A DNA stretch of 64,000 nucleotides from Bradyrhizobium liaoningense (GTDB lineage Bacteria; Pseudomonadota; Alphaproteobacteria; Rhizobiales; Xanthobacteraceae): positions 1,054,001 through 1,118,000 of the forward strand of contig NZ_JAFCJT010000001.1 in assembly GCF_018130785.1 (NCBI RefSeq), written 5' to 3'. The notes beneath the pieces are model-generated. The model was given only the letters and a program-made list of their open reading frames with translations, ran no database searches and had not been told where the DNA came from. Shown here piece after piece: positions 16,549-24,732 of the stretch. Position 1 is the stretch's first letter, and each line of letters starts with the position of its first letter. The translations under genes and the position numbers were made by a program.

Positions 16549-18129
16549 ATGTCCATCACACAGCCATTGGCGAATCTCGCCGACATGGTGCGCGAGCGCG
16601 CGACCAGCCGCGGCAACGCCACCGCCTACGAGTTCGAGGGCCGCGTCACCAGCTTCGCCGAGTTTAACGTGAAGACCAACCAAGTCGCGAACGCGCTTGT
16701 CGCGATGGGCGTGACGAAGGGCGAGCGCATCGCCTATCTCGGCAAGAACAGCGACCTCTATTTCGAGCTGCTGATGGGCGCGATGAAGGCTGGTGTCGTC
16801 ATGGCGCCGGTGAACTGGCGGCTCGCCGGGCCCGAGGTCGCTTTCATTGTCGCCGATTGCAAGGCGCCGGTGCTATTCGTGGGGCCGGAGTTCATCGCGC
16901 ACGTCCGTCAGATCAAGGATCAGCTTCCGGGCGTGCGCACTGTCATCACCACCGAGGGCGGCGCGCCGGAATGGCAGGATTTTACGGCTTGGCGCGATGC
17001 GCAGAGCGGCGATGATCCCAGGGTGCCGGTCGACACCAGGGACATCGCGATCCAGCTCTATACGTCGGGCACGACGGGCAAGCCGAAAGGCGCGATGCTG
17101 TCGCATGCGAACTTCCTCAACCTCGTGCAAACCGGCAATGCCGCGGACAAGCCGGAATGGAACCGGTGGTCAACCACTGACGTCTCGCTGGTGGCGATGC
17201 CGATCTTCCACATCGGCGGTTCAGGCTGGGGCGTGATGGGGCTCTATCACGGCGCCCGCGGCGTGATCGCGCGCGAGTTCGATCCGACCAAGGTGCTGGA
17301 TTTCTTCGAGCAGTCGGGCATCACAAAGCTGTTCATGGTGCCGGCGGCGATGCAGTTCGTGGTGCGGCAGCCGCGCGCGAAGACGGTCGATTTCTCGCGG
17401 CTGAAATACATGCTGTACGGCGCCTCGCCGATTCCGGCGGCGCTGCTGAAGGAATGCATCGACATCTTCAAATGCGGCTTCGTGCAGATGTACGGCATGA
17501 CGGAGACCACCGGCACCATCGTCGCTCTGCCGCCAGAGGATCACGTCGAGGGGCTGGAGCGGATGCGTTCGGCCGGCAAGGCGCTGCCAGGTGTCGAGAT
17601 TGCGATCCTGGATGCGGAAGGAAAACCACTGCCGCCCCGCCAGGTCGGCGAGATCGCGACGCGCTCGGGCTCGAACATGGCCGGCTACTGGAATTTGCCG
17701 GAAGCGACCGCCTCGACGCTGCGCGGCGACGGCTGGCTGCGCACGGGCGATGCCGGGTACATGGACGAGGACGGCTATCTCTACATCCACGACCGCATCA
17801 AGGACATGATCATCTCCGGCGGCGAGAACATCTACCCGGCCGAGGTCGAGAGCGCGCTGTGCGATCACCCTGATGTCGCCGAAGCCGCCGTGATCGGCAT
17901 CCCCGATGACAAATGGGGCGAAGCCGTGAAGGCCGTCGTGGTGATGAAGCCCGGCAAGCAGGCGACCGCCACCGACATCATCAACTTCACCCGCGAGCGC
18001 ATCGCCGGCTTCAAGACACCGAAGAGCGTGGAGTTCCTGCCGGCGCTGCCGCGGAATCCGAGCGGCAAGATTTTGCGGCGGCAGCTGCGGGAGCCGTATT
18101 GGGCGGGGAAAGATCGAAGGGTGAATTAG
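16549..18129 (+). CDS. Long-chain-fatty-acid-CoA ligase-like acyl-CoA synthetase
   Basis: A 526-residue adenylate-forming ligase with the P-loop LYTSGTTGKPKGA, MYGMTETTG, TGDAGYMDEDGY and the C-terminal Lys in GKILRRQLREPYW. It makes an acyl-CoA from a free acid, ATP and CoA. The start at 16549 is preferred because it follows GGGAGAG and gives the normal N-terminus; the open frame extends 21 codons upstream. It resembles FadD-type and steroid/terpenoid side-chain CoA ligases; specificity is not readable. It is the second of two synthetases in this acyl-CoA block. Confidence 0.9.
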   Translation: MSITQPLANLADMVRERATSRGNATAYEFEGRVTSFAEFNVKTNQVANALVAMGVTKGERIAYLGKNSDLYFELLMGAMKAGVVMAPVNWRLAGPEVAFIVADCKAPVLFVGPEFIAHVRQIKDQLPGVRTVITTEGGAPEWQDFTAWRDAQSGDDPRVPVDTRDIAIQLYTSGTTGKPKGAMLSHANFLNLVQTGNAADKPEWNRWSTTDVSLVAMPIFHIGGSGWGVMGLYHGARGVIAREFDPTKVLDFFEQSGITKLFMVPAAMQFVVRQPRAKTVDFSRLKYMLYGASPIPAALLKECIDIFKCGFVQMYGMTETTGTIVALPPEDHVEGLERMRSAGKALPGVEIAILDAEGKPLPPRQVGEIATRSGSNMAGYWNLPEATASTLRGDGWLRTGDAGYMDEDGYLYIHDRIKDMIISGGENIYPAEVESALCDHPDVAEAAVIGIPDDKWGEAVKAVVVMKPGKQATATDIINFTRERIAGFKTPKSVEFLPALPRNPSGKILRRQLREPYWAGKDRRVN

Positions 18130-18136
18130 CCTGGCC

Positions 18137-18222
18137 GTCGTCCCGGGCGCGCGCAGCGCGAGCCCGGGACCCATAACCAGAGGGGGTGGTTTGACCAAGG
18201 CTCGGAGTTAGGCGGGGACGAC
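18137..18222. repeat. Intergenic palindromic repeat (GTCGTCCCGGG type)
   Basis: Starts GTCGTCCCGGGCGCGCGCAGC, with a local CCCGGGC / GCCCGGGAC hairpin, and ends GCGGGGACGAC. It stands directly before a copy of another repeat family in the same gap. Confidence 0.7.
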
Positions 18223-18255
18223 GGGGGAGAGATACCGCACAACAATGGCGGTGCC

Positions 18256-18347
18256 GTAGGGTGGGCAAAGGCGCAAACCGCCGTGCCCACCATCTCTTCA
18301 CGTTTACGGACAGAAGTGGTGGGCACGTTCCGCTTTGCCCACCCTAC
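18256..18347. repeat. GTAGGGTGGGCAAAG long palindromic repeat
   Basis: A 92-bp inverted repeat. The outer arms are GTAGGGTGGGCAAAG and CTTTGCCCACCCTAC; the inner arms are CCGTGCCCACC and GTGGTGGGCACG. It has no coding capacity and lies between the convergent acyl-CoA synthetase and acyl-CoA dehydrogenase genes. Confidence 0.9.
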
Positions 18348-18370
18348 GATAGCTGCGCTATCAACGACTG

Positions 18371-19645
18371 CTAATGTTTCCCCGGCCCCATATACCCGAA
18401 CAGGAACCCCGCCACCTTGCGCATCTGGATCTCCTCGCTGCCTTCGGTGATGCGGTAGCGGCGGTGGTGGCGGTAGATGTGCTCGAACGGCTTGTGGCGT
18501 GAGTAGCCCATGCCGCCGTGGACCTGCATGGCGCGGTCGGCGGATTCGCAGCAGAGGCGGTTTGCCCAGTAGTTGCACATCGAGACGCGGTCGGACAGCG
18601 TGCGCTCGATCTGCTCCTCGTTGAGCTGGTCCATCTCCCAGGCGGTCTTGCGGATCAAGAGGCGCAGCATCTCGGCCTGCGTGGCGAGCTCGACCAGCGG
18701 GAACTGGATCGCCTGGTTCTCGGCGAGCGCCTTGCCGAACGGCTTTCGCTCGCGCGCGTATTTCACACTCTCGTTGATGCAGTAGACGGCGGCGCCGAGC
18801 GAGCTTGCCGCCTGGCGGATGCGGTTCTGGTGCACGAAGCACTGCGCCAGCGACAGGCCGCGGCCGACTTCGCCGAACAGGGCATCCTCAGGCACGAACA
18901 CGTCGGTAAAGCTGACGCGGGGATGGTCGGTCGGCATGTTGAAGGTCCACATGTATTCTTCGACCTTCACGCCATGGCTCTTGGCCGGCACCAGGAAGCA
19001 GGTGATGCCGCGGGCATCGCCGTCGTTGCCCGAGGTGCGCGCGAACAACGCGCAATGCGTGGCGACGTGCATGCCGGTCGTCCACATCTTCTCACCGTTG
19101 ATGATCCAGCCCTTGACGTTGTCGCGGGTCGCCGGCACCGCGCGCGTCTCCATGTGGGTGGCGTCCGAGCCGTGATGCGGCTCCGTCAAGCCAAAGGTGA
19201 TGCGGTACCTGCCCTTGATCGAGCCGTCGATCATCGCCTTCTGGTCGTCGCGGCCATAGCGATCGAGCATGGTGACAACGGGAAAATTGCCGACGATGGA
19301 GTGCTCGTTCTGGAGATCGTTGTGCAGGCCGAGACCCTTGGCGGCAAAGTGCTCGCGGATCACGGCCATCCAGAGGTTGGAGCCGTCCTTGCCGCCATAT
19401 TGCTTCGGCACCGGAAAACGCAGATGGCCGGCGGCGTCCGCGAGATCCTTGGCCTTGCGCAACAGCGCTTCCCACTCGTGTCGCGGCAAGCCGCCATTCT
19501 CGAAATCGGTGCGCGCCCATTCGCGGCGATGGTCGAAGAAGCGGATGTTGTCGTCGGCTTGCTCGAGCGGCTTGATCTCACGCTCGATGAAGCGGTCCAG
19601 CTCTCCGAGATACGCGACGAGATCGGCAGGCAATGAGAAATCCAC
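18371..19645 (-). CDS. Acyl-CoA dehydrogenase
   Basis: A 424-residue FAD-dependent acyl-CoA dehydrogenase. It has the flavin-binding FGLTEPHHGSDATH segment, INGEKMWTTG, the CoA-side RKPFGKALAENQAIQ stretch and QVHGGMGYS. The catalytic base appears as Glu in RITEGSEEIQ near the C-terminus. It introduces a 2,3-double bond into an acyl-CoA, passing electrons to ETF. It is divergent from a canonical enoyl-CoA hydratase gene at 19859, which would catalyse the next step; a shared promoter region of about 210 bases separates them. Confidence 0.92.
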   Translation of the reverse strand: MDFSLPADLVAYLGELDRFIEREIKPLEQADDNIRFFDHRREWARTDFENGGLPRHEWEALLRKAKDLADAAGHLRFPVPKQYGGKDGSNLWMAVIREHFAAKGLGLHNDLQNEHSIVGNFPVVTMLDRYGRDDQKAMIDGSIKGRYRITFGLTEPHHGSDATHMETRAVPATRDNVKGWIINGEKMWTTGMHVATHCALFARTSGNDGDARGITCFLVPAKSHGVKVEEYMWTFNMPTDHPRVSFTDVFVPEDALFGEVGRGLSLAQCFVHQNRIRQAASSLGAAVYCINESVKYARERKPFGKALAENQAIQFPLVELATQAEMLRLLIRKTAWEMDQLNEEQIERTLSDRVSMCNYWANRLCCESADRAMQVHGGMGYSRHKPFEHIYRHHRRYRITEGSEEIQMRKVAGFLFGYMGPGKH

Positions 19646-19703
19646 GGTTCTCTCCCGGATTGATTTTATCGTTTTGCGTTAAGGCGCTAGGGCGCGTTTC
19701 TGC

Positions 19704-19733
19704 TTCGCACGATTAAGGTGAGAAGTGTGCGAA
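19704..19733. promoter_or_regulatory. Inverted repeat in divergent promoter
   Basis: TTCGCAC (19704-19710) and GTGCGAA (19727-19733) form perfect 7-base arms with a 16-base spacer. The element lies between the divergent acyl-CoA dehydrogenase and enoyl-CoA hydratase genes. It could be a regulator site, but the short arms make chance possible. Confidence 0.3.
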
Positions 19734-19858
19734 CAAGTCAAGCAAGGCGAGATGTGTGAGAGGCGCAAGGCGCGCCCGCGCAATTCGATGGTGCTCAGGC
19801 GCCGACGCGCGCTAGTATGACGCCAATATTCCTTCACGAGAAAATGCGGGAGCGCGCG

Positions 19859-20638
19859 ATGGATCTGAAATTCTCAAAGGTGGAACGCAAGGGGCCGATC
19901 ACGATCGTTACGCTGTCGCGGCCCGAGGTCTACAACGCGCTGCACACCGACGCGCATTTCGAGCTCCAGAAGGTGTTTGACGATTTCTCAGCCGATCCCG
20001 CGCAATGGGTCGCGATCGTCACTGGCGCCGGCGACAAGGCGTTCTGCGCAGGCAACGATTTGAAGTGGCAGGCCGCCGGCGGCAAGCGCGGCTGGGACAA
20101 GGGCGGCTTTGCCGGCCTCACTGCGCGCTTCGACTGCGACAAGCCGATCATCGCCGCGGTCAACGGCGTCGCCATGGGCGGCGGCTTCGAGATCGCTCTC
20201 GCCTGCGACCTGATCATCGCCTCCGAGAATGCGACCTTCGCCCTGCCTGAACCGCGCGTAGGCCTTGCCGCACTTGCCGGCGGCCTGCACCGGCTGCCGC
20301 GCCAGATCGGCCTGAAGCGCGCCATGGGCATGATCCTCACCGCGCGCCATGTCAGCGCCAAGGAGGGACATGAGCTCGGCTTCGTCAACGAGGTCGTGCC
20401 GCAGGGCGAAGCGCTCGCGGGCGCGCTACGCTGGGCGGAGATGATCACCAAGAACTCGCCGATGTCGATCCGGGCCTCGAAACAGACCATCCAGAAGGGA
20501 CTTGCGGTATCGCTCGAGCAGGCGATCGAGGAGCAGCGCGACTACCCGGCGGTGAAGGCGATGGTGGCCTCGCAGGACTACATCGAGGGCCCGAAGGCGT
20601 TCTCGGAGAAGCGGCCGCCGAAATGGGTGGGGAAGTAA
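19859..20638 (+). CDS. Enoyl-CoA hydratase
   Basis: A 259-residue crotonase that keeps both glutamates of classical enoyl-CoA hydratase: Glu in GGGFEIAL and Glu in FALPEPRVG. It is therefore the one crotonase in this window expected to hydrate 2-enoyl-CoA in the standard way. FCAGNDL marks the CoA/oxyanion strand. The ATG at 19859 (MDLKFSK) is preferred over one 14 codons earlier because GGGAGCG precedes it at good spacing. It is divergent from an acyl-CoA dehydrogenase, so the two could form successive beta-oxidation steps. Confidence 0.9.
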   Translation: MDLKFSKVERKGPITIVTLSRPEVYNALHTDAHFELQKVFDDFSADPAQWVAIVTGAGDKAFCAGNDLKWQAAGGKRGWDKGGFAGLTARFDCDKPIIAAVNGVAMGGGFEIALACDLIIASENATFALPEPRVGLAALAGGLHRLPRQIGLKRAMGMILTARHVSAKEGHELGFVNEVVPQGEALAGALRWAEMITKNSPMSIRASKQTIQKGLAVSLEQAIEEQRDYPAVKAMVASQDYIEGPKAFSEKRPPKWVGK

Positions 20639-20679
20639 AAGTTTCGCTCGCCCAAGCGAGATCCTCTATCGTCACAGCT

Positions 20680-20802
20680 GTCATGCCCCGGCTTGACCGG
20701 GGCATCCAGTACGCCGCAGCTTCTCGGTTCAATCACTACCGTCTCTGGAATACTGGATCGCCCGCCCCTGTGCGCAATTGCGCACTAGGCGGGCGATGAC
20801 GG
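20680..20802. repeat. GTCAT..CCCCG..ATCCAGTACGC palindromic repeat
   Basis: Begins GTCATGCCCCGGCTTGACCGGGGCATCCAGTACG and ends ATACTGGATCGCCCGC ... GCGGGCGATGAC. Its GGATCCAGTAC-type core is shared with the elements at 24454 and 43113. Non-coding. Confidence 0.8.
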
Positions 20803-20831
20803 CGACTATGGAGCGCGACCGCCCGACCCGC

Positions 20832-21203
20832 CTATCGCCCCAGCTCCCGCTTGTACGACGCGTAGTTCGGCTGGTCGACCGCGAGCTTGTCCATCGTGGT
20901 CGCCCACAGATGCTCGGCGAGCCCGGGCGTTGCAAGATCAACCTCACCCTTCGCGATGCGTTCTGCCAGCGCCGCGTTCAAGTCGCTGACCGAGCCGTCC
21001 ATGCCGAGCAGCGCGCGCAGCCGCTCCACCTCCTTCGCATCTCTCCCCTCCTCCTGCGTCAGCTGCCGCGTGACGAGGTCGAGGATGTTGATGGCGACGC
21101 GCAGCTTGAAGGCCTGGTGGCCGGAAATCAGCGGTGTGATGTCGTTGCGGAGGAAATCGGCGACCGCCGTGGTCAGCTCGATCGGGGTCGGTTCGTCCTG
21201 CAT
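20832..21203 (-). CDS. Small DUF6285-type protein, putative kinase partner (LvaB-like)
   Basis: A 123-residue, mostly helical cytoplasmic protein. It starts with PTPIELTTAVADFLRND and ends with HLWATTMDKLAVDQPNY; this pattern matches proteins catalogued as DUF6285. Its ATG is 3 bases after the stop of the phosphotransferase gene. In the Pseudomonas putida levulinate pathway, a small protein of about 12 kDa (LvaB) is encoded next to the kinase LvaA and is needed for phosphorylating 4-hydroxyacyl-CoA. Size and position here match, so an LvaB-like helper role is proposed. Direct sequence homology with LvaB was not tested. Confidence 0.75.
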   Translation of the reverse strand: MQDEPTPIELTTAVADFLRNDITPLISGHQAFKLRVAINILDLVTRQLTQEEGRDAKEVERLRALLGMDGSVSDLNAALAERIAKGEVDLATPGLAEHLWATTMDKLAVDQPNYASYKRELGR

Positions 21204-21206
21204 GTC

Positions 21207-22193
21207 TCACCTCCCGCGCGGCGCGAGCAGCCGCAAGAGATCAATCTCGGTTTCCGAAGCGCGGCGGCCGATCATGGCGCGTTCCATCGAATGATCCGGC
21301 CCCTCGCGAAATCGCTGCATCATGCCGCCGCACATGATGCCCCAGCGCAGCGTGCCCATCACTTCCCAGAATTTGACGCGCGCAGGATCGCATTTGCGGC
21401 CCGCGGCCTCATAGCCGGCGAACAGCTCCTCGCGTGTGCCAAAACCGCCCACCGGCTTGTCGATCTCGCCAAAACGCCAAGAGTTGACGCAGACCCAGCC
21501 GAGATCCTCCATGGGATCGCCGAGATGGGCGAGCTCCCAGTCGAGCACGGCGCGGACGCCGTCGGCGCCGATGATGAGATTGCCGTTGCGGAAATCGCCA
21601 TGCACCAGTGTCGTCTCGGCCGATGGGCCGGGATCGTGGTCACGCAGCCAGCGCAGCGCCAACTCGAACACGGGCTTTGGCCAGTTGAGGCTGCGATAAT
21701 CGCGCTCGAACTCGCCGATCTCCTGGGTCGCAGACCGGCTGCGCAACTCGGGCAGCTTGTCCCGCTGCAGCCTGTGCAGGCCGGCGAGCACGCCGCCGAT
21801 CTGCCGCGCCAACAGCGGCCGCGCCGTCGCGAACTCCTCATCGCGAAGGATCTTGCGCGCGATGGTCTCGCCGTCGACCCGCTGCATGATGAAACCGGTG
21901 CCGAGATCCTCGTCGGGCGTTAGCACATGCATCACGCGCGGCGACGGCACGCCCGCCTCATAGGCGAGCTGCATCAGCTGCGCTTCAGCGGCGAGGCCCG
22001 CCGCACGCGTCGGCGCAGCACCATACCCCTTCGGCGAGCGGCGCAGGATCGCGCCGATCGGCCCATCGGGATGCTCGATGTCGAAGCGCCATGTCTCCTG
22101 GCTGGCGCCGCCGGACAGCTTTGCCGCGCCGGTGACGCCGGTCGCTCCTTCGCACCAGCGCGCGACGCTGCGGGAGAGCTCCGCCTCGATCAT
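21207..22193 (-). CDS. APH-fold phosphotransferase, putative hydroxyacyl-CoA kinase (ACAD10/11 kinase domain-like, LvaA-like)
   Basis: A 328-residue protein of the aminoglycoside/choline kinase fold. The catalytic loop is HGDFRNGN (His198, Asp200, Asn205) and the metal Asp218 is in LDWELAHLGDP; the N-lobe carries SGGASQETW. The relatives nearest to this pattern are not drug kinases but the kinase half of ACAD10/ACAD11 and LvaA, which phosphorylate 4-hydroxyacyl-CoA. Context supports this: an ATGA overlap with the upstream crotonase, the DUF6285 gene 3 bases downstream, and an ACAD10/11-like dehydrogenase 2.5 kb away. Antibiotic resistance is unlikely. Confidence 0.85.
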   Translation of the reverse strand: MIEAELSRSVARWCEGATGVTGAAKLSGGASQETWRFDIEHPDGPIGAILRRSPKGYGAAPTRAAGLAAEAQLMQLAYEAGVPSPRVMHVLTPDEDLGTGFIMQRVDGETIARKILRDEEFATARPLLARQIGGVLAGLHRLQRDKLPELRSRSATQEIGEFERDYRSLNWPKPVFELALRWLRDHDPGPSAETTLVHGDFRNGNLIIGADGVRAVLDWELAHLGDPMEDLGWVCVNSWRFGEIDKPVGGFGTREELFAGYEAAGRKCDPARVKFWEVMGTLRWGIMCGGMMQRFREGPDHSMERAMIGRRASETEIDLLRLLAPRGR

Positions 22194-22978
22194 TTGCCTT
22201 TGAACTGCGCCGGGCGCTTCTCCAGGAAGGCGCCAACGCCTTCACGGAAATCGTCCGTGTCGCCGGCATGGAGCTGGCACTGGAATTCGAGATTGAGCTG
22301 TTCCTCGAAGGAATTTTCCGGACTGTCCCAATAGAGCTTGCGGATCAGCGACAGCGCGACCGTCGGGCCGCTCGCAAGGTCCCGCGCAAGCTTCATCGCC
22401 TCCTCCATCAGCACCCCGTCATCGTAGACGCGGTTGACGAGGCCCCATTCCAGCGCCTTCTCGGCCGGCAGCCGCTCGCCCATCAGCGACAATTCGATCG
22501 AGCGCGCACGACCGACGAGGCGCGGCAGCAGCCAGGTCGAGCCGCAATCCGGCACGAGGCCGATGCGGCGGAAGGCCTGAAGAAAGTAAGAGGATCGCGC
22601 GCACAGAATCATGTCGCCGAGCAGCGCGAAGCTCATGCCGGCGCCGGCGGCCGGGCCGTTGACCGCGGTCACGATCGGGCAATGCAGATTGCGGATGCGC
22701 CGCAGGAAGGGATGAAAGCCGGTCTCGAGCGTCAGGCCGGCCTTGGTCTTCTTCGACTGGTTGTTGCGCCCTTGCAGATTCGCGCCGGTGCAGAACGCCC
22801 GCCCCGTGCCTGTCAGCACCACGCAGCGCACCTCGCCCTTCTTCTCCTCGATCGCGTCGAGCGCATCGGCGAGGCCGCCCAGCATGTCCACGGAGACTGC
22901 GTTCATCACCTCCTGATGGTCGAGCCGGAGGATCGCGACCGAACCATCGAAATCGAGCGTGACGTGTTTGAACTGCAT
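22190..22978 (-). CDS. Crotonase, PaaG-like enoyl-CoA isomerase
   Basis: A 262-residue crotonase whose loop GPAAGAGMSFAL and the stretch FLQAFRRIGLVPDCG match PaaG (ring-opening 1,2-epoxyphenylacetyl-CoA isomerase). Both hydratase glutamates are absent; the Asp in VPD is the likely catalytic residue, as in PaaG. It should move a double bond or rearrange an acyl-CoA rather than hydrate it. The ATG at 22978 follows GAGGAAACC; a 31-codon upstream extension is rejected. Its end overlaps the kinase start by 4 bases, so the two are co-translated. A role in shifting 3- or 4-enoyl-CoA intermediates is inferred. Confidence 0.85.
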   Translation of the reverse strand: MQFKHVTLDFDGSVAILRLDHQEVMNAVSVDMLGGLADALDAIEEKKGEVRCVVLTGTGRAFCTGANLQGRNNQSKKTKAGLTLETGFHPFLRRIRNLHCPIVTAVNGPAAGAGMSFALLGDMILCARSSYFLQAFRRIGLVPDCGSTWLLPRLVGRARSIELSLMGERLPAEKALEWGLVNRVYDDGVLMEEAMKLARDLASGPTVALSLIRKLYWDSPENSFEEQLNLEFQCQLHAGDTDDFREGVGAFLEKRPAQFKGK

Positions 22979-22995
22979 GGTTTCCTCGTCAGTTG

Positions 22996-23020
22996 CGGCC
23001 TGCGTCAGTTTCGCAGGCCG
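22996..23020. other. Hairpin upstream of the PaaG-like gene
   Basis: CGGCCTGCG (22996-23004) pairs perfectly with CGCAGGCCG (23012-23020) around a 7-base loop. It lies 17 bases before the crotonase start, in the leader region of the divergent promoter. It could shape the leader RNA or mark a binding site. Confidence 0.5.
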
Positions 23021-23144
23021 GAATTGCTTTTGCCGGGGCGCATATTTGATTTTTGGCGCGGTCTTGTCCATGGTGATCAGAGCATAGCAAGCAATCTTGC
23101 GCGCAGCGGCTGATGCGCCTCATACCAAAAACAGGAAACGCGCC

Positions 23145-23924
23145 ATGAACCTTTTCGATCTCACCGGCCGCGTCGCCGTGATCACCGGCGGCAATGGCGG
23201 TATCGGGCTCGGCATCGCGCAGACACTCGCGGGCCAGGGCTGCAACGTCTCGATCTGGGGCCGCAATCCTGACAAGAACAAGGCTGCTGCCGCGAGCATG
23301 GCGGGCCTCTCCGGCAAGGTCGACAGCCGCGTCTGCGACGTCACCGATCCGGCCTCGGTCGATGCGGCGATGAAGGCGACGCTCGACATTTTCGGCCGGG
23401 TCGACGGCTGCTTTGCCAATGCCGGCATCGGCGGCGGCGGCCGGCGCTCCTTCATCGAGCGCACCGAGGAGGAATGGCGCACGATGTTTGCGACCAATCT
23501 CGACGGCGTGTTCCACGCGTTCCAGGCCGCCGCAAAACATATGACCGAGCGCGCCAATGCCGGCGATCCTTTCGGCCGGCTGGTCGCGACATCGAGCCTC
23601 GCCTCGATCTTCGGCACCGCGCGCAATGAGCATTATGCCGCGACCAAGGCCGCGATCAACGCGCTGGTGCGCGCGCTCGGCGTCGAGCTGGCGCGTCACG
23701 GCGTCACCGCGAACGCGATCCTGCCCGGCTGGATCAAGAGCGACATGACCGCGGGCATCATGGCCAACGAAAAATTCGTCGCCAACGTGATGCCGCGGAT
23801 TCCGATGCGCCGCTTCGGCGAGGCATCCGATTTCGGCGGCATCGCCGTGTATCTGATGAGCAAGGCCTCGTCGTATCACACCGCGGATACGTTCGTGATT
23901 GATGGCGGCTATACGGCGTTCTGA
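23145..23924 (+). CDS. SDR family oxidoreductase (LvaD-like position)
   Basis: A 259-residue classical SDR. It has TGGNGGIGLG for the cofactor, NAGIGGGGR, the serine in ATSSLAS and a normal YAATK catalytic pair. The C-terminus DTFVIDGGYTAF is typical. It begins 166 bases from the divergent PaaG-like/kinase operon and is followed by the VOC and ACAD genes. In the levulinate pathway an SDR (LvaD) reduces 4-ketoacyl-CoA to 4-hydroxyacyl-CoA, the substrate of the kinase; this gene could play that part. The ATG at 23145 after CAGGAAA is preferred to one 16 codons upstream. Confidence 0.87.
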   Translation: MNLFDLTGRVAVITGGNGGIGLGIAQTLAGQGCNVSIWGRNPDKNKAAAASMAGLSGKVDSRVCDVTDPASVDAAMKATLDIFGRVDGCFANAGIGGGGRRSFIERTEEEWRTMFATNLDGVFHAFQAAAKHMTERANAGDPFGRLVATSSLASIFGTARNEHYAATKAAINALVRALGVELARHGVTANAILPGWIKSDMTAGIMANEKFVANVMPRIPMRRFGEASDFGGIAVYLMSKASSYHTADTFVIDGGYTAF

Positions 23925-23930
23925 TTTTTC

Positions 23931-24020
23931 GTAGGGTGGGCAAAAGGCGCGCTTGCGCCCGTGCCCACCATTCGCATTTTTAGATGTCGTGGTGGGCACG
24001 TTGCGCTTTGCCCACCCTAC
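23931..24020. repeat. GTAGGGTGGGCAAA long palindromic repeat
   Basis: A 90-bp inverted repeat with outer arms GTAGGGTGGGCAAA and TTTGCCCACCCTAC and inner arms CGTGCCCACCA and GTGGTGGGCACG. It begins 6 bases after the SDR stop codon. Confidence 0.9.
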
Positions 24021-24058
24021 GATTTTTGTTTTTGTAAGCGCAGAATGGGAATGGGCAA

Positions 24059-24439
24059 ATGTTCTCGCACATCATGATCGGCACCAACGACCTCGACAGG
24101 GCCAAGTCGTTCTACGACAGTCTGCTCGGCACGCTCGAAGTGCGGCCGGCCAGGGTCGACGGCCACCGCATCTTCTACATCACCAAGACCGGCGTGTTCT
24201 CGGTATCGAAACCGATCAACGGTGAACCGGCAACGTGCGCCAACGGCGGCACGATCGGTTTTGCCTGCAATTCGCCGGAGCAGGTCGATGCCTGGCATGC
24301 GGCCGGTCTCGCAGCCGGCGGCGCGCCGATCGAGGACCCGCCCGGTGTACGTCAGGGCCCGGGCGGCAAGCTCTATCTCGCTTACCTGCGCGATCTCGAC
24401 GGCAACAAGATCTGCGCGATGCATCGGATGCCGAACTAG
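24059..24439 (+). CDS. VOC (glyoxalase/bleomycin resistance) family protein
   Basis: A 126-residue single-domain VOC protein with two beta-alpha-beta-beta-beta units. It starts MFSHIMIGTNDLDRAKSFYD, with His4 as a probable metal ligand, and closes with YLRDLDGNKICAMHR. The usual C-terminal metal Glu of glyoxalase I is not obvious (the position reads Cys-Ala), so a lyase activity cannot be assumed. It sits between the SDR and ACAD genes on the same strand, each gap holding a repeat element. Role in the module unknown. Confidence 0.85.
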   Translation: MFSHIMIGTNDLDRAKSFYDSLLGTLEVRPARVDGHRIFYITKTGVFSVSKPINGEPATCANGGTIGFACNSPEQVDAWHAAGLAAGGAPIEDPPGVRQGPGGKLYLAYLRDLDGNKICAMHRMPN

Positions 24440-24453
24440 CGGCAGCAAGCACT

Positions 24454-24551
24454 GTCATTCCCCGCGAAGGCGGGGAATCCAGTACGCAGAGGCTTCTCGC
24501 TTCAATCACGATTATCACGGAGTACTGGATCGCCCGCCTTCGCGGGCGACG
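24454..24551. repeat. GTCATTCCCCGCGAAGGCGGGGAATCC palindromic repeat
   Basis: The left arm is a CCCCGCGAAGGCGGGG hairpin followed by AATCCAGTACGC. The right arm is GGAGTACTGGATC followed by a CGCCCGCCTTCGCGGGCG hairpin and ACGAC. It is the same family as 20680-20802 and 43113-43211. The following 180 bases to the ACAD start hold no other recognisable feature apart from its ribosome site. Confidence 0.85.
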
Positions 24552-24732
24552 ACAGTTGAGATTTCGGCGCGCGCAGGCCCTGCCGGCGCCCATCCCTATT
24601 CAAACAACATTTCAAACGCCCTCGCGATATTCCATCGCGTGGCATGGGTCGCGTGAAAAATGCGCGCTCGCACTTTGGCCGCGCTGCGACTATTCTCTCG
24701 TCCAGCACGATCTCAGCGACACGGGAGGAACA

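Noticed and set aside
21207..22193. Aminoglycoside resistance kinase
   Set aside because: The HGDFRNGN fold is shared, but the crotonase, DUF6285 and ACAD context points to an acyl-CoA kinase.
24235..24732. N-terminal extension of the ACAD10/11-like gene
   Set aside because: It runs through the VOC gene and a palindromic repeat; the strong ribosome site and family start are at 24733.
24552..24732. Possible promoter with TTGGCC and GACTAT boxes before the ACAD gene
   Set aside because: The match to any sigma consensus is too weak to support a feature.
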